12,873 nucleotides of DNA from JAKPQE01 sp041397845 (lineage in GTDB: Bacteria; Pseudomonadota; Alphaproteobacteria; Rhizobiales; JAKPQE01): positions 1-12,873 of the forward strand of contig JAWKVW010000041.1 of NCBI GenBank assembly GCA_041397845.1, in the 5' to 3' direction. This document shows positions 1 through 6,739 of this stretch, in pieces (within the stretch, counting starts at the first letter, position 1; every line of letters begins with the position of its first letter). Below the pieces are notes generated by a model. That model searched no databases. It worked only from the letters and a program-made list of their open reading frames with translations, and was not told the DNA's origin. A program made the translations under genes and the position numbers.

Positions 1-2
1 CC

Positions 3-104
3 CGTTCGGACCGGCTCGCCAAGTACAACCAGTTGATCCGCATCGAGGAAGAGCTTGGCTCGGCGGCCCGCTTTGCCGGCCGTTCGATCCTCAAGGTCTC
101 CTGA
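3..104 (+). CDS. eno: Enolase, C-terminal end (partial)
   Basis: This is the last 33 codons of a gene that enters from the left edge. The translation contains RSDRLAKYNQLIRIEEELG followed by ARFAG and ends with a TGA at 102-104. That tail (SxRxxRxAKYNQLxRIEEELG) is the characteristic C-terminus of bacterial enolase, which interconverts 2-phosphoglycerate and phosphoenolpyruvate in glycolysis; the catalytic residues lie outside the window. The next genes, an FtsB-like gene and the pdh genes, are the usual alphaproteobacterial neighbours of eno, which supports the call. A GC-rich hairpin follows the stop within 25 bases. Only the fragment can be judged, so nothing can be said about the integrity of the rest. 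Confidence 0.93.
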   Translation, partial: RSDRLAKYNQLIRIEEELGSAARFAGRSILKVS

Positions 105-126
105 TCCCAGGTCCTTTACCGGCATC

Positions 127-150
127 TCCGGCGGCGTCCGCGCCGCCGGA
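127..150 (+). terminator. GC-rich hairpin after eno (terminator-like)
   Basis: CCGGCGGCG (128-136) and CGCCGCCGG (141-149) form a perfect 9-bp stem with a 4-nt loop, and T127/A150 add a tenth pair. It starts 23 bases after the eno stop. No T-run follows, so it may act as a weak or Rho-assisted terminator or as a 3'-end stabiliser rather than a classical intrinsic terminator. Confidence 0.5.
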
Positions 151-238
151 AACCCGGCCTTAACGCTTCCGGGTCCAACCTCGCAGGCGAATCGGTGCGG
201 CACTGCCGCGCCGGCGTGTCGAAGAGGTTCCTGGCGAA

Positions 239-553
239 ATGACAACCCGGCAGAAGCGGCGATCGGCGCTCGGCAAAGTCATCGTGCCGGCGGTCACCAT
301 CGGTTGTCTCGGCTATTTCGCCTATCATGCCTTCCACGGTGAATACGGCATCTTCGCCCGCGACGAGCTGGCGGTAGAAATCGCGCGCGTCGAAGCGGAG
401 CGCGATGGCCTTGTGCTGCGCCGCAAGGAGCTTGAGAACCGCGTCAGCCTGATGAAACCGACGAGCCTCGACCCCGACATGATTGACGAACGGGCCCGCA
501 TGAGTCTCAATCTTGCCGGGCCGAACGAGATCGTCATCCTCGGCAAGCGCTGA
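239..553 (+). CDS. ftsB: FtsB/DivIC-like septum formation initiator protein
   Basis: This 104-aa protein has a basic N-terminus (TRQKRR), one membrane segment at about residues 13-32, then a charged helix at about 42-72 with coiled-coil character (AVEIARVEAERDGLVLRRKE). It ends with DPDMIDERARMSLNLAGPNEIVI, the conserved tail of the DivIC/FtsB family. Members are bitopic inner-membrane proteins that join FtsL and FtsQ in the divisome at the septum. Size and topology fit the family. The position between eno and pdhA is the common alphaproteobacterial arrangement. An AGAGG sequence lies about 11 bases before the ATG. Whether it acts strictly as FtsB is inferred from family and context; the symbol follows common usage. 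Confidence 0.85.
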   Translation: MTTRQKRRSALGKVIVPAVTIGCLGYFAYHAFHGEYGIFARDELAVEIARVEAERDGLVLRRKELENRVSLMKPTSLDPDMIDERARMSLNLAGPNEIVILGKR

Positions 554-758
554 GCCGATTTCGGTAGTGAGCGTAATGGATAACCAAAAACCGGTTCATT
601 CAATTAATGAACCGCAATCTGGTTTATTGCAGAATTCCATTATATTTGAATATGTTATCCGAGATTTTGACTTAAACAAAGGTATTGGATTGGCCGGGCG
701 CCTCCGCTAGATTCTTGCGCAGCTTTCATCGAGGAAACAGCGCCAAGAGGCCGCACGC
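554..758 (+). promoter_or_regulatory. AT-rich promoter region upstream of pdhA
   Basis: This 205-base gap is the first AT-rich stretch in a GC-rich window and lies directly before pdhA, so it most likely holds the pdh operon promoter. A TTGACT (668-673) in an AT-rich context is a possible -35 box, but no convincing -10 sits at the right spacing, so no start site is assigned. Two inverted repeats lie side by side: arms CGGTTCATT / AATGAACCG (592-614) and GCAAT / ATTGC (614-630). A weak AGAGG ribosome-binding site occurs about 9 bases before the pdhA ATG. Confidence 0.5.
592..614. promoter_or_regulatory. Palindromic operator candidate upstream of pdhA
   Basis: CGGTTCATT (592-600) and AATGAACCG (606-614) are perfect 9-bp inverted arms around a 5-bp AT-rich centre. 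The size and symmetry suit a dimeric helix-turn-helix repressor site. The regulator is unknown. A second, shorter repeat (GCAAT/ATTGC) abuts it. Confidence 0.4.
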
Positions 759-1805
759 ATGGCTGACAGTTCGAAACCCGCCGCCAAACGCTCCGCCACC
801 GCCAGCCGGCAGAAGGCAAAGCGTGACGAGGCGCCGAAAATCGCCGACTTCACCAAGGAAGAAGAGCTCCACGCCTATCGCGAGATGCTGCTCATCCGCC
901 GCTTCGAGGAGAAGGCCGGCCAGATGTACGGCATGGGCCTCATCGGCGGCTTCTGCCATCTCTACATCGGCCAGGAAGCGGTGGTCGTCGGCATGCAGAT
1001 GGCCTCCAGGGAAGGCGACCAGATCATCACCGGCTATCGCGATCATGGCCACATGCTGGTGACCGGCATGACGGCGCGGGGCGTCATGGCCGAGCTGACC
1101 GGCCGGCGCGGCGGCTATTCCAAGGGCAAGGGCGGCTCGATGCACATGTTCAGCCGCGAGAAGAATTTCTACGGCGGCCACGGCATCGTCGGCGCGCAGG
1201 TCTCGCTCGGCACCGGCATCGGCTTTGCCAACCGCTATCGCGGCAATGGCGCGGTCAGCATGGCCTATTTCGGCGACGGCGCCAGCAATCAGGGCCAGGT
1301 CTACGAGAGCTTCAACATGGCCAAGCTCTGGAAACTGCCGGTCGTCTACGTCATCGAGAACAACAAGTACGGCATGGGCACCAGCATCGAGCGGGCGTCG
1401 TCGACGACAGACCTGTCGCAGCGCGGCGCCTCGTTCGACATTCCGGGCGAGCAGGTCGACGGCATGGATGTGCGGGCGGTGCGCGCGGCCGGCGACAAGG
1501 CGCTTGCCTGGTGCCGCGAGGGCAATGGTCCCTTCATCCTCGAGATGATGACCTATCGCTATCGCGGCCACTCGATGTCCGACCCGGCGAAGTACCGGTC
1601 GAAGGACGAAGTGCAGAAGATGCGCAACGACCATGATCCGATCGAGCAGGTGCGCAAGCGGCTTCTGGAAAACCGCTGGGCGAGCGAGGACGACCTCAAG
1701 GCCGTCGACCGGGAAATTCGCGATATCGTCGCCGACTCGGCCGAATTCGCCCAGAACGACCCCGAGCCGGATCCCTCCGAGCTCTACACCGACGTATTGC
1801 GTTGA
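759..1805 (+). CDS. pdhA: Pyruvate dehydrogenase E1 component, alpha subunit
   Basis: This 348-aa protein is the alpha half of the heterotetrameric thiamine-diphosphate-dependent E1, which decarboxylates pyruvate and passes the acetyl group to lipoyl domains of the PDH complex. The thiamine diphosphate motif is visible as GDG at 172-174, running to NN at 201-202. The phosphorylation-loop-like segment YRYRGHSMSDP (266-276, His271) is also present. The first 25-30 residues are an Ala/Lys-rich tail typical of alphaproteobacterial PdhA, and the length matches the family. The stop overlaps the region just before pdhB, which starts 14 bases downstream, so the genes are co-transcribed. An AT-rich region with a palindrome lies upstream. 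Nothing appears broken. A branched-chain 2-oxoacid E1 is less likely given the eno-ftsB context. Confidence 0.95.
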   Translation: MADSSKPAAKRSATASRQKAKRDEAPKIADFTKEEELHAYREMLLIRRFEEKAGQMYGMGLIGGFCHLYIGQEAVVVGMQMASREGDQIITGYRDHGHMLVTGMTARGVMAELTGRRGGYSKGKGGSMHMFSREKNFYGGHGIVGAQVSLGTGIGFANRYRGNGAVSMAYFGDGASNQGQVYESFNMAKLWKLPVVYVIENNKYGMGTSIERASSTTDLSQRGASFDIPGEQVDGMDVRAVRAAGDKALAWCREGNGPFILEMMTYRYRGHSMSDPAKYRSKDEVQKMRNDHDPIEQVRKRLLENRWASEDDLKAVDREIRDIVADSAEFAQNDPEPDPSELYTDVLR

Positions 1806-1819
1806 GAGGGGACCGAGAC

Positions 1820-3223
1820 ATGCCCATCGAGATTTTGATGCCCGCCCTCTCGCCGACCATGGAAGAGGGCAATCTTGCCAAATGGCTGAAGAACGAAGGC
1901 GACAAGGTCGTCGCCGGTGACGTCATCGCCGAGATCGAGACCGACAAGGCGACGATGGAGGTGGAGGCCGTCGACGACGGCACGCTGGCGAAGATTCTCG
2001 TGCCGGCCGGCACCGAGAAGGTGAAGGTCAACACAGCGATCGCGGTTCTTGCCGCCGAGGGCGAGGACGCTTCGGCCGCCGCCGCGGCGACGCCGACCGT
2101 CTCGCATGTCGCCGACGCTTCGCCGCTGGCGCCGCCGCTCGAGCCGCCGGCCCATCATCAGCATGCGGCGCCGCTGGTGCCGCCGCCGGTAACCGAGCTC
2201 GATGAGGATGCCGGCGCGCCGGAAATCCCGGCGGGCACGGCGATGGTCGACATGACCGTTCGCGAGGCGCTGCGCGATGCCATGGCCGAGGAGATGCGCC
2301 GCAATCCGGATGTCTTCGTCATGGGCGAGGAAGTTGGCGAGTATCAGGGCGCCTACAAGGTCACACAGGGCCTGCTGCAGGAATTCGGGCCGATGCGGGT
2401 GGTCGACACGCCGATCACCGAGCATGGCTTTGCCGGCCTTGCCGCCGGTGCGGCGCTTGCCGGGCTCAATCCGATCGTCGAGTTCATGACCTTCAATTTC
2501 TCGATGCAGGCGATCGACCACATCATCAACTCGGCTGCCAAGACGCTCTATATGTCGGGCGGCCAGCTCAACTGCACGATCGTGTTTCGCGGCGCGAATG
2601 GCGCGGCGGCCCGCGTTGCCGCCCAGCACAGCCAGGACTATTCGGCCTGGTATTCGCACATTCCGGGCCTGAAGGTCGTGGCGCCCTACACGGCGGCGGA
2701 CGCCAAGGGCCTTTTGAAGGCGGCGATCCGCGATCCCAATCCGGTGGTGTTCCTCGAGAACGAAATCCTCTACGGCCAGACCTTCCCGGTGCCGGAACTC
2801 GACGATTTCGTCGTGCCGATCGGCAAGGCGCGGGTCGCCCGGCATGGCCGTGACGTCACCATCGTCTCGTTCAGCATCGGCATGAGCTACGCCATGAAGG
2901 CGGCGGCGGAGCTGCATGAGAAGGACATCGACGCCGAGGTCATCGACCTCAGGACGCTGCGGCCGCTCGACATGGCGACGATCATCAAGTCGGTGATGAA
3001 GACCGGCCGCTGCGTGACCGTCGAGGAAGGCTGGCCGCAGGGCTCGATCGGCTCCGAGATCGCGGCGCGGCTGATGGACGAGGCGTTCGACTATCTCGAT
3101 GCGCCGGTTGCCCGCGTCACCGGCAAGGACGTGCCGATGCCTTACGCTGCCAATCTGGAGAAGCTGGCGCTGCCGAGCGTTGCCGACGTGATCGAGGCCG
3201 CCATGGCGGTCTGCTACCGCTAA
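1820..3223 (+). CDS. pdhB: Pyruvate dehydrogenase E1 component, beta subunit with N-terminal lipoyl domain
   Basis: This 467-aa protein starts at the ATG at 1820 (MPIEILMPALSP), preceded by GAGAGGGG. An in-frame TTG at 1802 is possible but would overlap the pdhA stop and add residues before a canonical lipoyl-domain start. Residues 1-80 form a lipoyl domain with ETDKAT (lipoylated Lys43). Residues 83-140 are an Ala/Pro-rich linker with a His-rich patch (AHHQH, 111-115). Residues 143-467 are the transketolase-like beta subunit, with GEEVGEYQGAYKV (169-181) and ITEHGFAG (199-206) lining the thiamine site. A lipoyl domain on E1 beta is a known alphaproteobacterial trait and explains the length over the usual 320-330 aa. 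The gene pairs with pdhA just upstream and pdhC 18 bases downstream. Confidence 0.95.
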   Translation: MPIEILMPALSPTMEEGNLAKWLKNEGDKVVAGDVIAEIETDKATMEVEAVDDGTLAKILVPAGTEKVKVNTAIAVLAAEGEDASAAAAATPTVSHVADASPLAPPLEPPAHHQHAAPLVPPPVTELDEDAGAPEIPAGTAMVDMTVREALRDAMAEEMRRNPDVFVMGEEVGEYQGAYKVTQGLLQEFGPMRVVDTPITEHGFAGLAAGAALAGLNPIVEFMTFNFSMQAIDHIINSAAKTLYMSGGQLNCTIVFRGANGAAARVAAQHSQDYSAWYSHIPGLKVVAPYTAADAKGLLKAAIRDPNPVVFLENEILYGQTFPVPELDDFVVPIGKARVARHGRDVTIVSFSIGMSYAMKAAAELHEKDIDAEVIDLRTLRPLDMATIIKSVMKTGRCVTVEEGWPQGSIGSEIAARLMDEAFDYLDAPVARVTGKDVPMPYAANLEKLALPSVADVIEAAMAVCYR

Positions 3224-3241
3224 GGGCGGGGAGGAAAAGGA

Positions 3242-4570
3242 ATGCCCATCGAGATCCTGATGCCGGCGCTCTCGCCGACCATGGAAAAGGGCACGCTCGC
3301 CCGCTGGCACGTCAAGGAAGGCGACAAGGTGGCGCCCGGCGACGTCGTTGCCGAAATCGAGACCGACAAGGCGACGATGGAGGTCGAGGCGGTCGACGAG
3401 GGTACCGTTTCGCAGCTCCATGTCGCCGAGGGGACGGCCGACGTTCCGGTCAACACGGTGATCGCGACGCTTGCCGGCGAAGGCGAGGCGCCGGGCAAGC
3501 CGGCACCTGCCGCCGCTCCGGCAGCGATTGCCCCGGCACCGGCTGCTGCTCCGGTAGCCGCGACGCCTGCTCGGCCGCAACGCCAGCCGGCCTGTTGCCG
3601 CTGCGGCGCCGAGTGCCGCGCGGGCTGCGGGCGCCAAGGTCTTGCCTCGCCGCTCGCCCGGCGCATTGCCAGGGAAAAGGGCGTCGACATCGCTGCCGTC
3701 GCCGGCAGCGGGCCGCGCGGCCGCATCATCGTTCGCGATGTCGAGGCGGCGATTGCCGGCGGTCTGGCGCCGGCGCCGGTCGCCGCCGCAGCAGCGCCTG
3801 TGCCGGCAATCCGGCCGATGGCGAGCGGTCCCTCGAGCGCCGAGGTCAAGGTAACGTTTGCGGGCGACGACTACGAGGCCGTGCCGCACGACACGATGCG
3901 CAAGGTCATCGCGCGGCGGCTGACGGAATCGAAGCAGACCGTGCCGCACTTCTATCTCGCGGTCGACTGCCGGCTCGATGCGCTGCTGGAAATGCGCGAG
4001 AAGATCAATGCCGGTGCGCCGAAGGGCGCGGACGGCAAGCCGGCGTTCAAGCTCTCGGTCAATGACTTCGTCATCAAGGCGCTCGGGCTGTCGCTGCGCG
4101 ATGTGCCGGATGCGAACGTCACCTGGACCGAGGAGGCGATGCTGCGGCACCGGCGCTCGGACGTCGGCGTTGCGGTCGCCATTCCCGGTGGCCTCATCAC
4201 GCCGGTGGTGCGCGGCGTCGAATCAAAGACGCTGACGACGATCTCGGCCGAGATGAAGGACTTTGCCGCAAGGGCGCGGGCGCGCAAGCTGATGCCGGAG
4301 GAATATACCGGCGGCACCACGGCGATCTCCAATCTCGGCATGTTCGGCATCAAGGAGTTTTCCGCCGTCATCAACCCGCCGCACGCCACGATCCTCGCGG
4401 TCGGGGCGGGCGAGGAGAGGGCGGTTGTCGAGAACGGGGCGGTCGTCATTGCCAATGTCATGACGGTGACGCTCTCGACCGACCATCGGGCGGTCGATGG
4501 CGCGCTCGGGGCCGAACTCATCGGGGCCTTCAAGCGCTATATCGAGAACCCGCTGTCGATGCTGGTTTGA
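3242..4570 (+). CDS. pdhC: Pyruvate dehydrogenase E2, dihydrolipoamide acetyltransferase
   Basis: This 442-aa core subunit moves the acetyl group from lipoamide to CoA. Residues 1-80 are a lipoyl domain (ETDKAT, Lys43), similar at about 70% of positions to the one in pdhB. Residues 83-133 are a linker, 134-170 the peripheral subunit-binding domain (LASPLARRIAREKGVDI to RDVEAAI), and 210-442 the catalytic domain with HRAVDG (His415, Asp419). The linker from about residue 110 to 133 is odd. It reads QPACCRCGAECRAGCGRQ, with six cysteines where family members have Ala/Pro, while the +1 frame over the same bases gives an Ala/Pro linker ending AAGAKVL, the normal lead-in to ASPLARR. This suggests an insertion and a compensating deletion, real or from sequencing. 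The ORF stays open, so a working enzyme is expected. No lpd gene follows. Confidence 0.93.
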   Translation: MPIEILMPALSPTMEKGTLARWHVKEGDKVAPGDVVAEIETDKATMEVEAVDEGTVSQLHVAEGTADVPVNTVIATLAGEGEAPGKPAPAAAPAAIAPAPAAAPVAATPARPQRQPACCRCGAECRAGCGRQGLASPLARRIAREKGVDIAAVAGSGPRGRIIVRDVEAAIAGGLAPAPVAAAAAPVPAIRPMASGPSSAEVKVTFAGDDYEAVPHDTMRKVIARRLTESKQTVPHFYLAVDCRLDALLEMREKINAGAPKGADGKPAFKLSVNDFVIKALGLSLRDVPDANVTWTEEAMLRHRRSDVGVAVAIPGGLITPVVRGVESKTLTTISAEMKDFAARARARKLMPEEYTGGTTAISNLGMFGIKEFSAVINPPHATILAVGAGEERAVVENGAVVIANVMTVTLSTDHRAVDGALGAELIGAFKRYIENPLSMLV

Positions 4571-4593
4571 GGGCAAGGTCTGCAGGGTTCGTC

Positions 4594-4644
4594 CGCGAAG
4601 CGTGACGCACCGGTTTTGCTGTGCCAACGGTGGGTTACGCCGCG
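4594..4644. repeat. REP-like imperfect inverted repeat
   Basis: GCGTGACGCACCG (4600-4612) and CGGTGGGTTACGC (4628-4640) are inverted arms matching at 11 of 13 positions around a 15-base centre. They are extended outward by CGCG (4594-4597) and CGCG (4641-4644). The GTGGGTTACGC / GCGTaACgCACC core resembles intergenic palindromes common in many proteobacterial genomes. Copy number cannot be judged from one window. Confidence 0.55.
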
Positions 4645-4706
4645 CAGGCGCGGCCAACACGCCCGACGATTCCGGCCTTGTCCGCATCGTCGGTGTCATC
4701 GCCTGT

Positions 4707-4819
4707 TCGTCATTCCCGCGAAAGCGGGAATCCATCCGGATAAGGCGCCCGGCGGAAGACGGATGGCCTCCCGGGCCGCCGAAACGCAGCATGGACCCCC
4801 GTTTGCACGGGGGTGACGA
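4707..4819. repeat. Composite palindromic element with two end hairpins (BIME/MITE-like)
   Basis: The left end carries ATTCCCGC-GAAA-GCGGGAAT (4712-4731), a perfect 8-bp stem with a GNRA-type loop. The right end carries ACCCCCGT-TTGC-ACGGGGGT (4795-4814), also 8 bp. The outer borders are inverted: TCGTCA (4707-4712) against TGACGA (4814-4819), with CCC following on both. An internal pair CCATCCG (4732-4738) and CGGATGG (4760-4766) adds a third stem. The ATTCCCGCGAAAGCGGGAAT core is a familiar dispersed repeat in proteobacteria. The whole can be read as a non-coding, mobile-derived element and may act as a bidirectional terminator. Confidence 0.7.
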
Positions 4820-4849
4820 CTACTGCTGCCGCTACCGGCACCGCTACCG

Positions 4850-6328
4850 CTACGCCGTCTCGGGCCCGGACGTCTGGACCTCGATCGGATCGAGCGACAG
4901 CGAGCGCAGGCAGTCGCCCTCGTCGGAGGCGGAGGATTCGGGCGCATACCACTTCAGCCGGTCGCGCAGGGTGACGACCGAGCCGATGATGACCAGCGAG
5001 GGGCCCTTGAAGTCGGCCCCGGCGACCTTTTCGGCGATGTCGGCGATGGTGCCGCTGACGACGCGCTGGGTGCGCCGCGTGCCGTGGTCGACGACGGCGA
5101 CCGGAAGTTCGGCCGAGGCGCCACGCTCGAGAAACTCGCGCGACAGCTCGGGCAGCATCGAGAGCCCCATATAGATGACGACGGTCTGGTGCGGCTGGAG
5201 CAGCGTCTTCCAGTCGAGATCGAGCTTGCCGTTCTTGCCGTGGCCGGTGACGAAGATGCAGGCCTGGGCGTGGTCGCGATGGGTGAGGGGGATGCCGGCA
5301 TAGGCCGAGCAGCCCGAAGCGGCGGTGATGCCCGGCACGACCTGGAACGGAATCGATTCGCGGGCCAGTTCCTCGATTTCCTCGCCGCCGCGGCCGAAGA
5401 TGAAGGGGTCGCCACCCTTCAGGCGCAGCACGCGCCGGCCTTCGCGGGCAAGGCGGACCATCAGCCTGGAGATGTCCTCCTGCGGCATGGTGTGGTCGCG
5501 GTTCATCTTGCCGACATAGATGCGCTCGGCATCGCGGCGCACCAGGTTGAGGATGCAGTCGTCGATGAGGCGGTCATAAAGGACGACGTCGGCGCGCTGG
5601 ATGAGGCGCAGGGCCTTGAAGGTGAGCAGGTCCGGATCGCCCGGGCCGGCGCCGACGAGATAGACCTCGCCGGTCATCGGGGCGTCGGCGCTGCGGCCGG
5701 CTTCCGCAATAAGGGCCTCGATCTCGCGTTCAGCCTGCTCGTCGGCACCGGCGAGCACGAGGTCGGCCACCGGCCCTTCGAGAATGCGCTCCCAGAAGCG
5801 CCGGCGCTCGACGCCGCGGCTGAGCGCGGCCGAGACCCGATCGCGATAGCGGCCGACGAATCGCGCCAGCCGGCCATAGGCGGCCGGGATGACGCTTTCG
5901 AGCCGGGCCTTGATGATGCGGGCGAGAATCGGCGAGGCGCCGCTCGAGGAAATCGCGATCACCATCGGATCTCGGTCGAGAATCGCCGGCATGATGAAGT
6001 CGCACTTGTCCGGCGTGTCGGCGATGTTGGCCGGAATGCCAAGCTCGCGGGCGAGCTCGAAGAGATGGTTGTCGGTGTCCGGCTCCTCGCTGGCGCCATA
6101 GGCAAGGACGGCGCCGGCAAGAGCCTCGCGGGTTACCGGCGCGGCCGAATGGCTGAGACCGTCATGGCGCAGGATCTCGCGGAAATCCGGGCCGAGCTCG
6201 GGGGCAAAGACGGTGACGCGGCCGCCGGCGCGCAGCACCATCTCGGTCTTTCGCGCAGCGATCGTGCCGCCACCGACGACCGCAACGAACTTGCCGCGGA
6301 CGTCGAACAAGATCGGAAGATGGTCCAT
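4850..6328 (-). CDS. cysG: Siroheme synthase (multifunctional CysG)
   Basis: This 492-aa fusion enzyme makes siroheme from uroporphyrinogen III. Residues 1-215 are the precorrin-2 dehydrogenase / sirohydrochlorin ferrochelatase half, with the NAD-binding GGGTIAARK (19-27), an Asp at 104 matching the catalytic Asp of Salmonella CysG, and SSSGASPILAR (127-137). Residues 220-460 are the SAM-dependent uroporphyrinogen III methyltransferase, with VGAGPGDPDLLT (225-236) and GGDPFIFGRGGEE (305-317). Length and order match complete CysG. The last 30 residues are a variable tail. The ATG is preceded by GAGGAG (6336-6341 on the complement). DsrAB needs siroheme, so its place opposite the dsr operon suggests dedicated cofactor supply; a role in assimilatory sulfite reduction is also possible. 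A hairpin lies in the leader. Confidence 0.95.
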   Translation of the reverse strand: MDHLPILFDVRGKFVAVVGGGTIAARKTEMVLRAGGRVTVFAPELGPDFREILRHDGLSHSAAPVTREALAGAVLAYGASEEPDTDNHLFELARELGIPANIADTPDKCDFIMPAILDRDPMVIAISSSGASPILARIIKARLESVIPAAYGRLARFVGRYRDRVSAALSRGVERRRFWERILEGPVADLVLAGADEQAEREIEALIAEAGRSADAPMTGEVYLVGAGPGDPDLLTFKALRLIQRADVVLYDRLIDDCILNLVRRDAERIYVGKMNRDHTMPQEDISRLMVRLAREGRRVLRLKGGDPFIFGRGGEEIEELARESIPFQVVPGITAASGCSAYAGIPLTHRDHAQACIFVTGHGKNGKLDLDWKTLLQPHQTVVIYMGLSMLPELSREFLERGASAELPVAVVDHGTRRTQRVVSGTIADIAEKVAGADFKGPSLVIIGSVVTLRDRLKWYAPESSASDEGDCLRSLSLDPIEVQTSGPETA

Positions 6329-6379
6329 TGCCTGGCTCCTCGTGCCGCCACCTGTCGCGTGCGGGGCGGTCTGTTGCTT

Positions 6380-6408
6380 GCCCGCCGGAGGAAGACGCGC
6401 CGGCGGGC
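6380..6408 (-). promoter_or_regulatory. Hairpin in the gap upstream of cysG
   Basis: GCCCGCCGG (6380-6388) and CCGGCGGGC (6400-6408) form a perfect 9-bp stem with an 11-nt loop. CCGCC (6426-6430) and GGCGG (6365-6369) could close an outer 5-bp stem. It lies in the 195-base gap between the 71-aa gene and cysG. It may be a partial terminator of the upstream genes or a structured cysG leader. No T-run follows on the transcribed strand, and no known riboswitch motif was recognised. Confidence 0.45.
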
Positions 6409-6523
6409 GACTGTTTCTGGTGTTGCCGCCTGTCCTATGGCGATGCCGGGAAAAAGCAAAGCCTCATTGACGGGGCGGAGTGCCGGACAGGCATTGCGAT
6501 CCTCGCCGGTCGGCTGGGCGACC

Positions 6524-6739
6524 CTAGCCGGTCGGCTGGCGCGCGGCCCAGTCGCGAAGGACGTCGGCGATGGAGTTTGCCGCCTCGGCGTCGATGTCGA
6601 CGATGGTGATGCGGTGGCCCTCGCGCAGGGTCATGCGGAGCAGCTTCATGCCGCTTTCGTAGGTCGCCTCCTGGAGGAGGACCTTGCGCCGGTAGGGCGC
6701 CTCGACCTCGGCGAGCGTCTCGACTTCGATGCCGTTCAC
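6524..6739 (-). CDS. Conserved-looking small protein of unknown function (71 aa)
   Basis: I do not recognise this gene with confidence. The start is taken as a GTG (complement of 6737-6739) that overlaps the TGA of the 66-aa gene as GTGA, a typical coupled-translation junction. The protein is soluble, has no cysteine and no signal or membrane segment. Residues 11-50 alternate in a beta-strand pattern (EAPYRRKVLLQEATYESG, then MKLLRMTLREGHRITIVDID), followed by a helix (EAANSIADVLRDWAARQ). It may belong to the small family labelled DUF6967, but this is from memory and unchecked. Overlap with its neighbour and shared strand with the dioxygenase suggest a joint role, perhaps as an accessory or partner protein. 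A function cannot be assigned. Confidence 0.72.
   Translation of the reverse strand: MNGIEVETLAEVEAPYRRKVLLQEATYESGMKLLRMTLREGHRITIVDIDAEAANSIADVLRDWAARQPTG

Larger units (their letters stand above)
4571..4849. other. Convergent intergenic region dense in inverted repeats
   Basis: This 279-base gap separates the + strand pdhC from the - strand cysG. I see no convincing gene. It holds at least five inverted repeats: a long imperfect one at 4594-4644, a perfect 8-bp pair CCGACGAT/ATCGTCGG (4663-4670 and 4686-4693), and a 113-bp composite element at 4707-4819 with three hairpins of its own. Just before the cysG stop there is a short run of related CCGCTACCG units (about 4830-4850). The structures probably serve as transcription ends for both flanking operons. 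Confidence 0.7.

Noticed and set aside
55..342. A 95-codon + strand frame over the eno end and start of ftsB
   Set aside because: Out of frame with both genes, Arg/Ala/Pro-rich, and spans the terminator-like hairpin.
1802..1819. TTG start giving pdhB six extra residues
   Set aside because: The ATG at 1820 has a better ribosome site and gives the same MPIEILMPALSP start as the pdhC lipoyl domain.
1784..4150. A 788-codon open frame on the - strand opposite pdhB and pdhC
   Set aside because: It is a shadow of GC-rich coding sequence: low-complexity Arg/His/Asp-rich translation, no family features, and it lies wholly opposite well-supported pdh genes.
4497..5174. A 225-codon + strand frame running through the end of pdhC, the repeats and into cysG
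   Set aside because: It crosses palindromic repeat DNA and overlaps two solid genes in other frames.
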